A DNA stretch of 12,470 bases from Cytophagales bacterium (GTDB taxonomy: Bacteria; Bacteroidota; Bacteroidia; Cytophagales; ES-bin-26), in contig JACMKY010000648.1 of the NCBI GenBank assembly GCA_014379925.1, positions 1 through 12,470 of the forward strand. The letters run 5' to 3'. Shown here one piece after another: positions 1-6,589 of the stretch. The notes beneath the pieces are model-generated. The model was not told where the DNA came from and searched no databases. It saw only the letters and a program-made list of their open reading frames with translations. How positions within the stretch are numbered: position 1 is the first letter of the stretch; each line of letters opens with the position of its first letter. The position numbers were made by a program, and so were the translations under genes.

Positions 1-2823
1 AAGGTCGTCAAGGGGGGAAAGACCGTAGCGCTGGACACGCTGACCCTGGCGGCCGGGCTTCAGCAAGGCCTTCGTTTCATCCGCCTGGATTCGGAAATTC
101 TGAAGGCGGACCTGACGGGCCGGTTCACTGTGGGAGAGTTGCCCCGCGCCCTCGACCTGCTGGTGAAGGAGTATTTTTCTCCCTACCCCACCCTGGCAAC
201 CCGTTTGCAATCTCCCCAGGAAGTGGATTTTAGTTTTTTTGTCAAGGAGGACCCCCTGGTCATTGAAAGCCTAATTTCCGGCCTGCGAATTCCGGAAGCC
301 ATTCAATTGAAAGGCCGGTTCGAAAGCAATGAAAGCCGTTTGGTCGTGGACGGTACAGTGCCGCTGCTCATTTACGGCAGCCAACGGATCACCGGCTTGC
401 AACTGGATGCCCGCACCAACGAGCGGAAGCTCACGGTACGGGCCAAGGCCGAGCGGGTGAATTTGGACGCAACCAACTCGGTTCCGGAACCGTCTTTGTC
501 GATCACCTTCCAAAAGGATGACGCTACTTTCAATGTACGACTGGCCAACGAGAAGGCCGATACCCGACTCAATTTCAGCGGTCAGCTGCTCATCCGGAAA
601 GACACCTACAACCTGCGGGTATTGCCTTCCGAGGTGTTCATCAAGAAGCAAAAATGGGAGATTGCCCCCAACGCATCCCTTACTTACGGCCCCAAGTACC
701 TCTGGATCGACGACTTAGTCATCAGCCAGGATGACCAGCGCATCGCCGTTACCAGCCAGCGGCTATCACCCGGAAACGTTCAGCTGAACACGGAAATCCG
801 GCAGTTCGAGATCGGTGAATTCGTCAACCTGGTGAAGCCACTCGGCTACTCCCTGGGGGGTGTCCTCGACGGCACGGCCACCGTGTCGGACCTGTTTGGC
901 AAGCCAGCGGCTCAAGCCGACCTGAAAATGAGTGGCTTCTCCGTCGATGAGAACCGGATTGGCGACGTAGCCCTGCGGGCGGGAAAGGCGTCGGATTCCC
1001 AGCAGGTGAGCCTCTCGGCCAACGTGCAGGGAAACCAGAACGACATATCACTCGAAGGCACCTACCATACCGTACAGAAAGAGAACAACCTGGACTTTCG
1101 CCTGGACATCGGGCGCATCCGGCTGGCGCAATTTACCGTTTTCGCCAAAGAATACGTGAGCGAGTTGGCGGGCGACTTGCGGGCGAGCCTGACGGTGCAG
1201 GGCAGCCCCGAAAAACCCCGCGTGGTGGGCGGCATCTTCTTCGATAGCACGCTGATCAACGCCAAATTCGTCAACGTTCCCTACCTCCTCCGCCAGCAGT
1301 CCATTCAATTCGAGGAAGAACGGGTATCCTTCAAAGAATTCACTATTGAGGACAATCTAGCCAGGAAAGCGGTGCTGACCGGCCAGGTAAACTACGCCGA
1401 CCTGGCAAACACGCTGGTGGACCTGCGGTTCAAAACCGACGCGTTCCAGGTGCTCAACACCCGCGAAGGCAACGGCCAGCCCGTCTACGGAAACGTGTTG
1501 ACGGCCGCCAACCTGACCGTTCGGGGACCCGTGACCAGCATCGTCGTGGACGGTGACGTGCGCATTCTGAACGAAACCCGGCTGGGTGTACCCCTCCTGG
1601 ACGGTAGCAACCAAATCCAACAGGCTGATTACATTCGGTTCGTGGTTTCCGATACTGTACCCCCCATTGATACGTCGTCGGCGTTGCCTACCAGCGCGGC
1701 GAAACCGGCCACTAGTTACGGTTTTGCGCTCAATATGCGCATTCGTACCCAACCCGAAGCGGTGCTGCGGGTGATCCTGGATGAACAAAGCGGCGACGCG
1801 CTGGAATGTTCGGGCCGGGCCGACCTGAAAGTAGCCATGTCGGCCCAGGGCGACATTAACCTGGTGGGCGACTACGGGCTGGAAAAAGGCCAGTACGCCA
1901 TGAATTTGTTCGGCCTGATAAAAAAGGAATTTGCCATTGAGAAGGGGAGCACCCTCCGCTGGACGGGCGACCCGATTGGCGCCGAGGTCGACATCACCGC
2001 CGTGTACCAGACCCGCGCGGCCCGTTACGAATTGGTGGCCAACCAGACGTTGACGGACCCGGAGGAAACGGCCGCCAAGAGCCTGGCACCCGTCGGTGTG
2101 TATTTGCGTATGCGAGGGGAATTGCTCAAGCCCACCATTACCTTCGACTTGAAAATACCCCGGAGCCTGGTCGGGCAGCTGGACCTCCGGACGGAAGAGG
2201 AACTCGCCAAACTCCGGAACAACGAATCGGATTTAAACAAACAAGTGTTCGGCCTCATCGCCCTCAACCGGTTCGTCCTCGACAACGTACCCAACACCGG
2301 TGGCGGCAATGGACTCTCGATCAGCGAGAAAGCGAATGAACAGGTCGGGCAAACCGTGAGTCAACTGCTCACCGGTCAGCTCAACAAACTTTCGGACGAG
2401 TACTTGGGCGGGGTGGAATTCAGCGTGGACCTAAAATCAGCCACCGAAGGCGCGTACAGCAGCAGTTTGGCGGACAAGCAGTTGGCGGTCAACGTTTCCA
2501 AGCGACTTCTCAACGACCGCCTTACGGTGAGCGTTGGCAGCAACGTCGGGCTGGGCAGTTCCAGCACGGCGGCGGGGAGTGGGGGCGGTCAGACCAATGT
2601 GAACGATTTGAAAAACATCATCGGTGACTTCAGTGTCCAGTACCGGCTCCTCAAATCTGGCCGTCTCAACTTGAAATTCTTTCGCCGCGTCGACCCCAAC
2701 ATTCTCAACAGCAACAGTGCCTCCATCGTTGGCGCTTCGGTGCAGCACACCCGGAGTTTTAACCGGTTCCGGGATTTCTTCCGCTCCCGAAAGCGGAAAA
2801 GGGCCGAGGTTGGGGTAGAATGA
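1..2823 (+). CDS. tamB: TamB-family translocation/assembly module protein, 5'-truncated (C-terminal 940 residues)
   Basis: The reading frame is open from base 1, so the gene starts upstream; the GTG at 130 is an internal codon. The 940 residues seen are mostly alternating beta-strand sequence (AsmA/TamB-like repeats), with no catalytic motifs. The C-terminal third matches the TamB/DUF490 (PF04357) pattern: a stretch around residues 620-660 containing GLEKGQYAMNLFGLIKKEF and TLRWTGDP, later QVGQTVSQLLTGQLNKL, and a final strand region with NLKFFRR and VGASVQHTRSF before a basic tail (RSRKRKR). In the family, TamB is an inner-membrane-anchored periplasm-spanning protein. It works with an Omp85 protein (TamA or BamA) in outer-membrane protein assembly and in phospholipid transport to the outer membrane. 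The N-terminal anchor is outside the window. The gene converges on birA with 23 bp between stops. The family call is firm; the exact role in this phylum is inferred. Confidence 0.87.
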   Translation, partial: KVVKGGKTVALDTLTLAAGLQQGLRFIRLDSEILKADLTGRFTVGELPRALDLLVKEYFSPYPTLATRLQSPQEVDFSFFVKEDPLVIESLISGLRIPEAIQLKGRFESNESRLVVDGTVPLLIYGSQRITGLQLDARTNERKLTVRAKAERVNLDATNSVPEPSLSITFQKDDATFNVRLANEKADTRLNFSGQLLIRKDTYNLRVLPSEVFIKKQKWEIAPNASLTYGPKYLWIDDLVISQDDQRIAVTSQRLSPGNVQLNTEIRQFEIGEFVNLVKPLGYSLGGVLDGTATVSDLFGKPAAQADLKMSGFSVDENRIGDVALRAGKASDSQQVSLSANVQGNQNDISLEGTYHTVQKENNLDFRLDIGRIRLAQFTVFAKEYVSELAGDLRASLTVQGSPEKPRVVGGIFFDSTLINAKFVNVPYLLRQQSIQFEEERVSFKEFTIEDNLARKAVLTGQVNYADLANTLVDLRFKTDAFQVLNTREGNGQPVYGNVLTAANLTVRGPVTSIVVDGDVRILNETRLGVPLLDGSNQIQQADYIRFVVSDTVPPIDTSSALPTSAAKPATSYGFALNMRIRTQPEAVLRVILDEQSGDALECSGRADLKVAMSAQGDINLVGDYGLEKGQYAMNLFGLIKKEFAIEKGSTLRWTGDPIGAEVDITAVYQTRAARYELVANQTLTDPEETAAKSLAPVGVYLRMRGELLKPTITFDLKIPRSLVGQLDLRTEEELAKLRNNESDLNKQVFGLIALNRFVLDNVPNTGGGNGLSISEKANEQVGQTVSQLLTGQLNKLSDEYLGGVEFSVDLKSATEGAYSSSLADKQLAVNVSKRLLNDRLTVSVGSNVGLGSSSTAAGSGGGQTNVNDLKNIIGDFSVQYRLLKSGRLNLKFFRRVDPNILNSNSASIVGASVQHTRSFNRFRDFFRSRKRKRAEVGVE

Positions 2824-2846
2824 GGAAAGAAACGAGGTATCCGCGG

Positions 2847-3617
2847 TCAGCCCAGAAATTGGATTTCCTTCAAACCAAAGGCGTGAATTGCCGGTCCTTC
2901 CGCCACCTGCAATCGGCCAATGGCATCCACGCCAACGATCCGGCCCCGGAAAAGCCGTCCCTGTTGGCTGAACGTACGTTCTTGCTGGTAGCCGTACAGA
3001 CGAAGCAGGTAGCGCTCCTTGAGGCTTTCCGGTCCCTTGGTCCTAAGCTGGAGGTAGTTGCTTTCCAGGTGTTGCGCCAGTTCCGTTAGCAGTACGGCCA
3101 GGTCAAATTCACCGGATCGTTCTTGCGTTGCCATTCGCATGGAAACCGCCTTGTTTTCAACGAACCGCGTTTGGTTCACATTCACACCAATCCCTACGAT
3201 CGAACTTTCAAGGGTGTGTTTATTGAGGGTGTTCTCCACCAAAACTCCGGCTATTTTCCTATCTTTATGGTAATGGTCGTTGGGCCACTTGATTGTAATG
3301 TCTTCCTCCGGAAAGTAGCCGGCTAGGAATTCGTGGATGCCAAGGGAGATGGCCACGCTCAACCCGAACTGTTCGCTGGCTTTGATGAACACCGGCTTGA
3401 GGACCAGCGAAAGAACCAGGTTTTTACCAGCATCCGCCTCCCAGTGGTTTCCCCGCTGTCCTCGGCCCGCCGTTTGGTAGTCGGTGACCACGAGCGTGCC
3501 CTCGGGCACTGCCGCCTCCCTCAGCAACGACGAAGCAGTGTCATTGGTGGAGTGACAAGTTGGCAGAAAAATCACTTTTCTACCGATAAAGAGCGTTTTG
3601 GGTGTAATATTGTACAA
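2847..3617 (-). CDS. birA: biotin--[acetyl-CoA-carboxylase] ligase (BirA, monofunctional)
   Basis: This enzyme activates biotin with ATP to biotinyl-AMP and transfers it to the biotin carboxyl carrier protein of carboxylases, in the cytosol. Visible motifs, numbered from the upstream GTG at 3638: CHSTND (29-33 region), the biotinyl-AMP loop GRGQRGNHW (58-66), KWPND (117-121), RKIAGVLVE (127-135) and GIGVNVN (149-155), then a short C-terminal beta domain. There is no N-terminal winged helix, so it should not act as a repressor. I prefer the TTG at 3617 (256 aa). It gives an N-terminus reading M-YNITPKTLFIG, which resembles relatives as I recall them, and a promoter-like element (3640-3672) would put the transcript start near 3634, just inside the GTG version. 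The GTG start (263 aa) remains possible. The gene is divergent from rsfS and convergent with tamB. Confidence 0.92.
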   Translation of the reverse strand: MYNITPKTLFIGRKVIFLPTCHSTNDTASSLLREAAVPEGTLVVTDYQTAGRGQRGNHWEADAGKNLVLSLVLKPVFIKASEQFGLSVAISLGIHEFLAGYFPEEDITIKWPNDHYHKDRKIAGVLVENTLNKHTLESSIVGIGVNVNQTRFVENKAVSMRMATQERSGEFDLAVLLTELAQHLESNYLQLRTKGPESLKERYLLRLYGYQQERTFSQQGRLFRGRIVGVDAIGRLQVAEGPAIHAFGLKEIQFLG

Positions 3618-3639
3618 CTGAACGGATGGAAGGTCCACG

Positions 3640-3672
3640 CAAGTTTAGTACTTTAGGATGGAAGTAACCAAA
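3640..3672 (-). promoter_or_regulatory. candidate Bacteroidota-type promoter for birA
   Basis: On the minus strand, TTTG (3672-3669) is followed after 21 nt by TAAACTTG (3647-3640). The latter matches the Bacteroidota -7 consensus TAnnTTTG at five of six fixed positions, and TTTG matches the -33 element. The predicted transcript start near 3634 leaves about 17 nt to the TTG start at 3617. The -33 part lies inside the first codons of rsfS. Short AT-rich matches occur by chance, so this is tentative. Confidence 0.3.
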
Positions 3673-4026
3673 CCGATTATCAGTTCCGATCAATTGAGTG
3701 AGTTGGTCATAAAGGGGATGCAGGAGAAAAAAGCATCCTCCATTGTAGTTCTCAACCTGAAGAAGGTGAGGAATTCGGTGGCGGATTACTTCATTATCTG
3801 CTCGGGCAGTTCCGATACGCAGATTGATGCCATTGCCGATTCCGTGGAAGAGGAGATCTACAAGTTATCCCGACAAAATCCCTGGCAAAAGGAAGGCCGG
3901 GAAAATAAAGAGTGGGTCTTGCTCGACTACGTAGATGTAGTGGCGCACGTATTCCGGAAGGACCGCCGGGAATTTTACTCCCTGGAAGAGCTTTGGGGTG
4001 ATGCGCAGGTTACGCACGTGGAGTAG
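3658..4026 (+). CDS. rsfS: ribosome silencing factor RsfS
   Basis: RsfS (RsfA/YbeB/DUF143 family) binds ribosomal protein uL14 on the large subunit and blocks subunit joining, lowering translation when nutrients are scarce. The 122-aa length is normal. Family motifs are in order: ADYFIICSGSSDTQ (42-55), EWVLLDYVDVVAHVF (85-99) and REFYSLEELWGDA (104-116). The ATG at 3658 leaves only 40 bp to the preferred birA start on the other strand, so the two promoters must overlap coding sequence. I found no convincing -33/-7 pair for rsfS; the only -7-like match (3649-3656) is too close to the ATG. ftsH follows after 128 bp on the same strand; rsfS next to ftsH is, as I recall, a common order in Bacteroidota. 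Confidence 0.94.
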   Translation: MEVTKPIISSDQLSELVIKGMQEKKASSIVVLNLKKVRNSVADYFIICSGSSDTQIDAIADSVEEEIYKLSRQNPWQKEGRENKEWVLLDYVDVVAHVFRKDRREFYSLEELWGDAQVTHVE

Positions 4027-4044
4027 AAACCAGTGTTCATCAGC

Positions 4045-4064
4045 CCTTCCGACCGGTCGGGAAC
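4045..4064. promoter_or_regulatory. palindrome in the rsfS-ftsH gap
   Basis: CCGACCGGTCGG (4049-4060) is a perfect 12-bp palindrome lying 22 bp after the rsfS stop and about 95 bp before the ftsH ATG. In RNA it could extend by a G-U and an A-U pair into a hairpin with a CCGG loop. No T-run follows, so a classic intrinsic terminator is unlikely. It could be an operator, a weak attenuator or chance. The rest of the 128-bp gap (4027-4154) shows no clear promoter, though it becomes AT-rich near the ftsH start. Confidence 0.3.
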
Positions 4065-4154
4065 AGGTGGAGAAACAATCGGCGGTTGAACGCAGTTTTC
4101 CGGGTAGAATTCCGTTTTGATTTGGTGGAATACGCAATTTTATAGAAAAGAAAA

Positions 4155-6200
4155 ATGACTGAAAAAGCAAATAACAAGAAAAAATTGGTTCCAAAACCAC
4201 CCCAGCGACCCAGTTACCAGGTGTGGGTAATTGCCTCTCTCCTCTTTCTGATTCTGGGCATCACGGTTTTCAACAAAAGCACCTCTACGGTTGAAATTGA
4301 CCGGAAGCGATTTGAAACGATGTTGAAGAACCACGACGTCCGGAACATTGTCATCGTGTCCAACCAAAACCTGGTGGAGATAACCCTTAAGGACGAAGCC
4401 CTGAGCAACGAAAAGTACCAGACCGAGATTGCCAAGAAAAGTCCTTTCGCCCTCAGCCAGGGTCCGCATTACCACTTCGCCATCATCAAACCCGAGACTT
4501 TCGAACAGGATCTGGAAAAGTTTCAGAAAGGTTTCCCGGAGGAGGAACGCGCGCCCGTCAAAATCGAACCCCGCTCCGACCTGAGCAGTTTCATTGCTAC
4601 TTGGGGCGTGCTCATCCTGATGTTTTTCGGGTTGTGGTTCCTGATGCGCCGGATGACGGGGGCGGCCGGGCCGGGGGGACAAATATTTAACATCGGCAAA
4701 TCCAAGGCAGCCCTCTTCGACGCCGAGAACCGCGTGAAAATCACCTTCAACGACGTGGCCGGGTTAGACGAAGCCAAGGAGGAAATCCGGGAGATCGTCG
4801 AATTCCTGAAGAACCCCATGAAGTTCACCAACCTGGGGGGCAAAATTCCCAAGGGCGCCCTGCTCGTGGGCCCTCCTGGCACGGGCAAGACCCTGCTGGC
4901 CAAAGCGGTGGCGGGCGAGGCGGGCGTGCCCTTCTTCTCGCTTTCCGGTTCCGACTTCGTGGAGATGTTCGTGGGCGTGGGCGCGGCGCGGGTGCGGGAC
5001 CTGTTTAAGCAGGCCAAGGAAAAAGCGCCCTGCATCGTTTTCATCGACGAGATCGACGCCGTGGGCCGTTCGCGCGGCCGGGGTCAGATTCCCGGCTCCA
5101 ACGACGAGCGGGAGAACACGCTGAACTCCCTGCTGGTGGAAATGGACGGTTTCGCGACTGATTCGGGGGTAATCATCCTGGCGGCCACCAACCGCCCCGA
5201 CGTGCTGGATTCGGCGCTGTTGCGACCAGGCCGCTTTGACCGCCAGATCAGCATCGATAAACCCGACATCATTGGCCGGGAAGCCATCTTCAAAGTTCAC
5301 ATGCAACCGTTGAAGCTCTCGGGTGACGTGGATGCCAAGAAGCTGGCGGCTCAGACGCCGGGTTTTGCGGGTGCCGAAATCGCCAACGTGTGCAACGAAT
5401 CGGCCCTCATTGCAGCCCGCAAAAACAAGACGGCCATTGACATGCAGGATTTTCAGGATGCAATGGACCGGGTAATCGGTGGTTTGGAAAAGAAAAACAA
5501 GATCATCCTCCCCGAGGAGAAAAAGATCGTGGCCTACCACGAGGCGGGTCACGCCGTAGCGGGCTGGTTCCTTGAACACGCCAACCCGCTGGTGAAAGTG
5601 AGCATCGTACCGCGCGGGGTGGCCGCCCTGGGCTACGCGCAGTACCTGCCGCGCGAGCAGTTTCTGTACACCACCGAACAGTTGATCGACGAAATGTGCA
5701 TGACCCTCGGTGGCCGGGCCGCCGAAGAGGTGGTGTTCGGTAAAATATCCACCGGCGCGCTGAGCGACTTGGAACGGATTACCAAGGTGGCCTACAGCAT
5801 CGTGACGGTGTACGGTATGAATAGCAAGATCGGCAACGTGTCTTTCTACGATTCCAAGAAATCGGATTACGAGTTCAACAAACCGTATTCCGAAGCCACT
5901 TCCCAAACCATCGACGAAGAGGTTCGCAACATCATCCACGACGCCTACGAGCGTACCAAGCTGTTGCTGAAGGACAAGCGAAACGAGTTGGAAATCATTG
6001 CGCAGGAGTTACTCAAAAAGGAAATCATCTTTCAGAACGACCTGGAGCGTTTGATCGGCAAACGGCCGTTCGATACCGAGACGACCTACCAAGCCTACAC
6101 CAACGGCACGGCGGCGAAGGGCCGGAACCTGGCCGAGGACCCGGACAAACTGGCGGAGGAAAACGAGGAGAACATACCGGCTCCCGTCACCGACGTTTGA
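4155..6200 (+). CDS. ftsH: ATP-dependent zinc metalloprotease FtsH
   Basis: A membrane-anchored hexameric AAA+ protease that extracts and degrades misfolded membrane proteins and short-lived cytosolic regulators. The 681 residues show: a Lys/Pro-rich N-tail, TM1 (about 22-40), an extracytoplasmic FtsH_ext domain (41-143), TM2 (about 144-164) and a Gly-rich linker. The ATPase follows, with Walker A GPPGTGKT (239-246), pore loop FVG (272-274), Walker B IVFIDEID (294-301) and second region of homology with arginine fingers R357 and R360. The M41 protease domain has HEAGH (462-466); D538 in STGALSDLE is the likely third zinc ligand. All key residues are intact. The ATG at 4155 sits directly before the basic N-tail and TM1. 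The C-terminal 40 residues are acidic and low in complexity. A strong hairpin 28 bp after the stop probably ends the transcript. Confidence 0.97.
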   Translation: MTEKANNKKKLVPKPPQRPSYQVWVIASLLFLILGITVFNKSTSTVEIDRKRFETMLKNHDVRNIVIVSNQNLVEITLKDEALSNEKYQTEIAKKSPFALSQGPHYHFAIIKPETFEQDLEKFQKGFPEEERAPVKIEPRSDLSSFIATWGVLILMFFGLWFLMRRMTGAAGPGGQIFNIGKSKAALFDAENRVKITFNDVAGLDEAKEEIREIVEFLKNPMKFTNLGGKIPKGALLVGPPGTGKTLLAKAVAGEAGVPFFSLSGSDFVEMFVGVGAARVRDLFKQAKEKAPCIVFIDEIDAVGRSRGRGQIPGSNDERENTLNSLLVEMDGFATDSGVIILAATNRPDVLDSALLRPGRFDRQISIDKPDIIGREAIFKVHMQPLKLSGDVDAKKLAAQTPGFAGAEIANVCNESALIAARKNKTAIDMQDFQDAMDRVIGGLEKKNKIILPEEKKIVAYHEAGHAVAGWFLEHANPLVKVSIVPRGVAALGYAQYLPREQFLYTTEQLIDEMCMTLGGRAAEEVVFGKISTGALSDLERITKVAYSIVTVYGMNSKIGNVSFYDSKKSDYEFNKPYSEATSQTIDEEVRNIIHDAYERTKLLLKDKRNELEIIAQELLKKEIIFQNDLERLIGKRPFDTETTYQAYTNGTAAKGRNLAEDPDKLAEENEENIPAPVTDV

Positions 6201-6227
6201 TGATTGGTTGGCCGGTGGTTTTTCGCG

Positions 6228-6260
6228 AACGGGGCTTGTTCAGTACGGACAAGCCCCGTT
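6228..6260 (+). terminator. terminator-like hairpin after ftsH
   Basis: A perfect 12-bp inverted repeat, AACGGGGCTTGT (6228-6239) and ACAAGCCCCGTT (6249-6260), with a 9-nt loop, begins 27 bases past the ftsH stop. The GC-rich stem is typical of intrinsic terminators. The tail (GTTGTCGTCTC) has only scattered Ts, so termination may be incomplete or the hairpin may instead protect the 3' end of the mRNA. On the opposite strand it could also stop read-through from the kinase operon. Confidence 0.7.
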
Positions 6261-6280
6261 GTCGTCTCACTTGCCGACTT

Positions 6281-6315
6281 CCTGGTTGCTTTTTGTTTTG
6301 AAAACCTGGTTGCTT
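6281..6315. repeat. 11-bp direct repeat pair, 24-bp period
   Basis: CCTGGTTGCTT occurs at 6281-6291 and again at 6305-6315, both followed by T-rich sequence. The separating bases are T/A-rich. It lies between the ftsH terminator and the possible small ORF, where an upstream control site could sit. A 24-bp period is close to two helical turns but not exact. It may be a chance or slippage duplication. The remainder of 6261-6401 holds a weak 7-bp inverted repeat (GGGAAAA at 6337-6343, TTTTCCC at 6364-6370) and no convincing promoter. Confidence 0.4.
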
Positions 6316-6401
6316 ATTTCACGTGTACTTTTTGGTGGGAAAACGTGCTGTCCGTTCAGGAATTTTTCCCTAAAATAGCAGTGTCATTTAATCTTCTCGG
6401 T

Positions 6402-6545
6402 ATGAACCACGATTTTCTGCTTGGCGAAATGGATGAATCTCTCAACAAATTGACGGAAGTGATGAACGAATTTCAGTTGGCCATTTACAAACTGTCCGTT
6501 CAAACGCTTGAGATAGAAGGTGAAGTCAACCCGTTGATGAATTAG
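6402..6545 (+). CDS. possible small protein, 47 aa, unknown function
   Basis: An ATG at 6402 opens a 47-residue frame ending in TAG at 6543-6545. The peptide is acidic and helix-prone (E, L, M, N-rich, e.g. MDESLNKLTEVMNEFQLAI), with hydrophobic residues spaced as in an amphipathic or coiled-coil helix. There is no signal peptide or membrane segment. I do not recognise a family. The same frame is open further upstream to a TTG at 6204, but that stretch runs through the terminator hairpin and reads like non-coding sequence, so only the ATG version is worth listing. No clear ribosome binding site or promoter is visible. It ends 44 bp from the convergent kinase stop. It could equally be a chance ORF. 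Confidence 0.35.
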   Translation: MNHDFLLGEMDESLNKLTEVMNEFQLAIYKLSVQTLEIEGEVNPLMN

Positions 6546-6589
6546 AATTCAATTGTTCCCGGCGTTACAGGGGTAGACCAACGGTCTGT

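Noticed and set aside
3649..3656. TACTTTAG as a -7 box for rsfS
   Set aside because: It ends one base before the ATG, which would start transcription inside the gene.
4764..5939. 391-codon open frame on the minus strand across ftsH
   Set aside because: It lies antisense to the conserved ATPase and protease domains; its His/Gly/Arg-rich composition is typical of a GC-rich shadow frame and no family is recognisable.
6326..6334. TACTTTTTG as a promoter for the small ORF
   Set aside because: One base too many between TA and TTTG, and no TTTG or TTG at a suitable distance upstream.
6204..6401. Upstream extension of the small ORF from a TTG
   Set aside because: It runs through the terminator hairpin and the direct repeat, and its residues look like translated non-coding DNA.
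6574..6586. AGACC-AAC-GGTCT hairpin just after the kinase stop
   Set aside because: Only a 5-bp stem with a 3-nt loop and no T-run; too weak to call a terminator.
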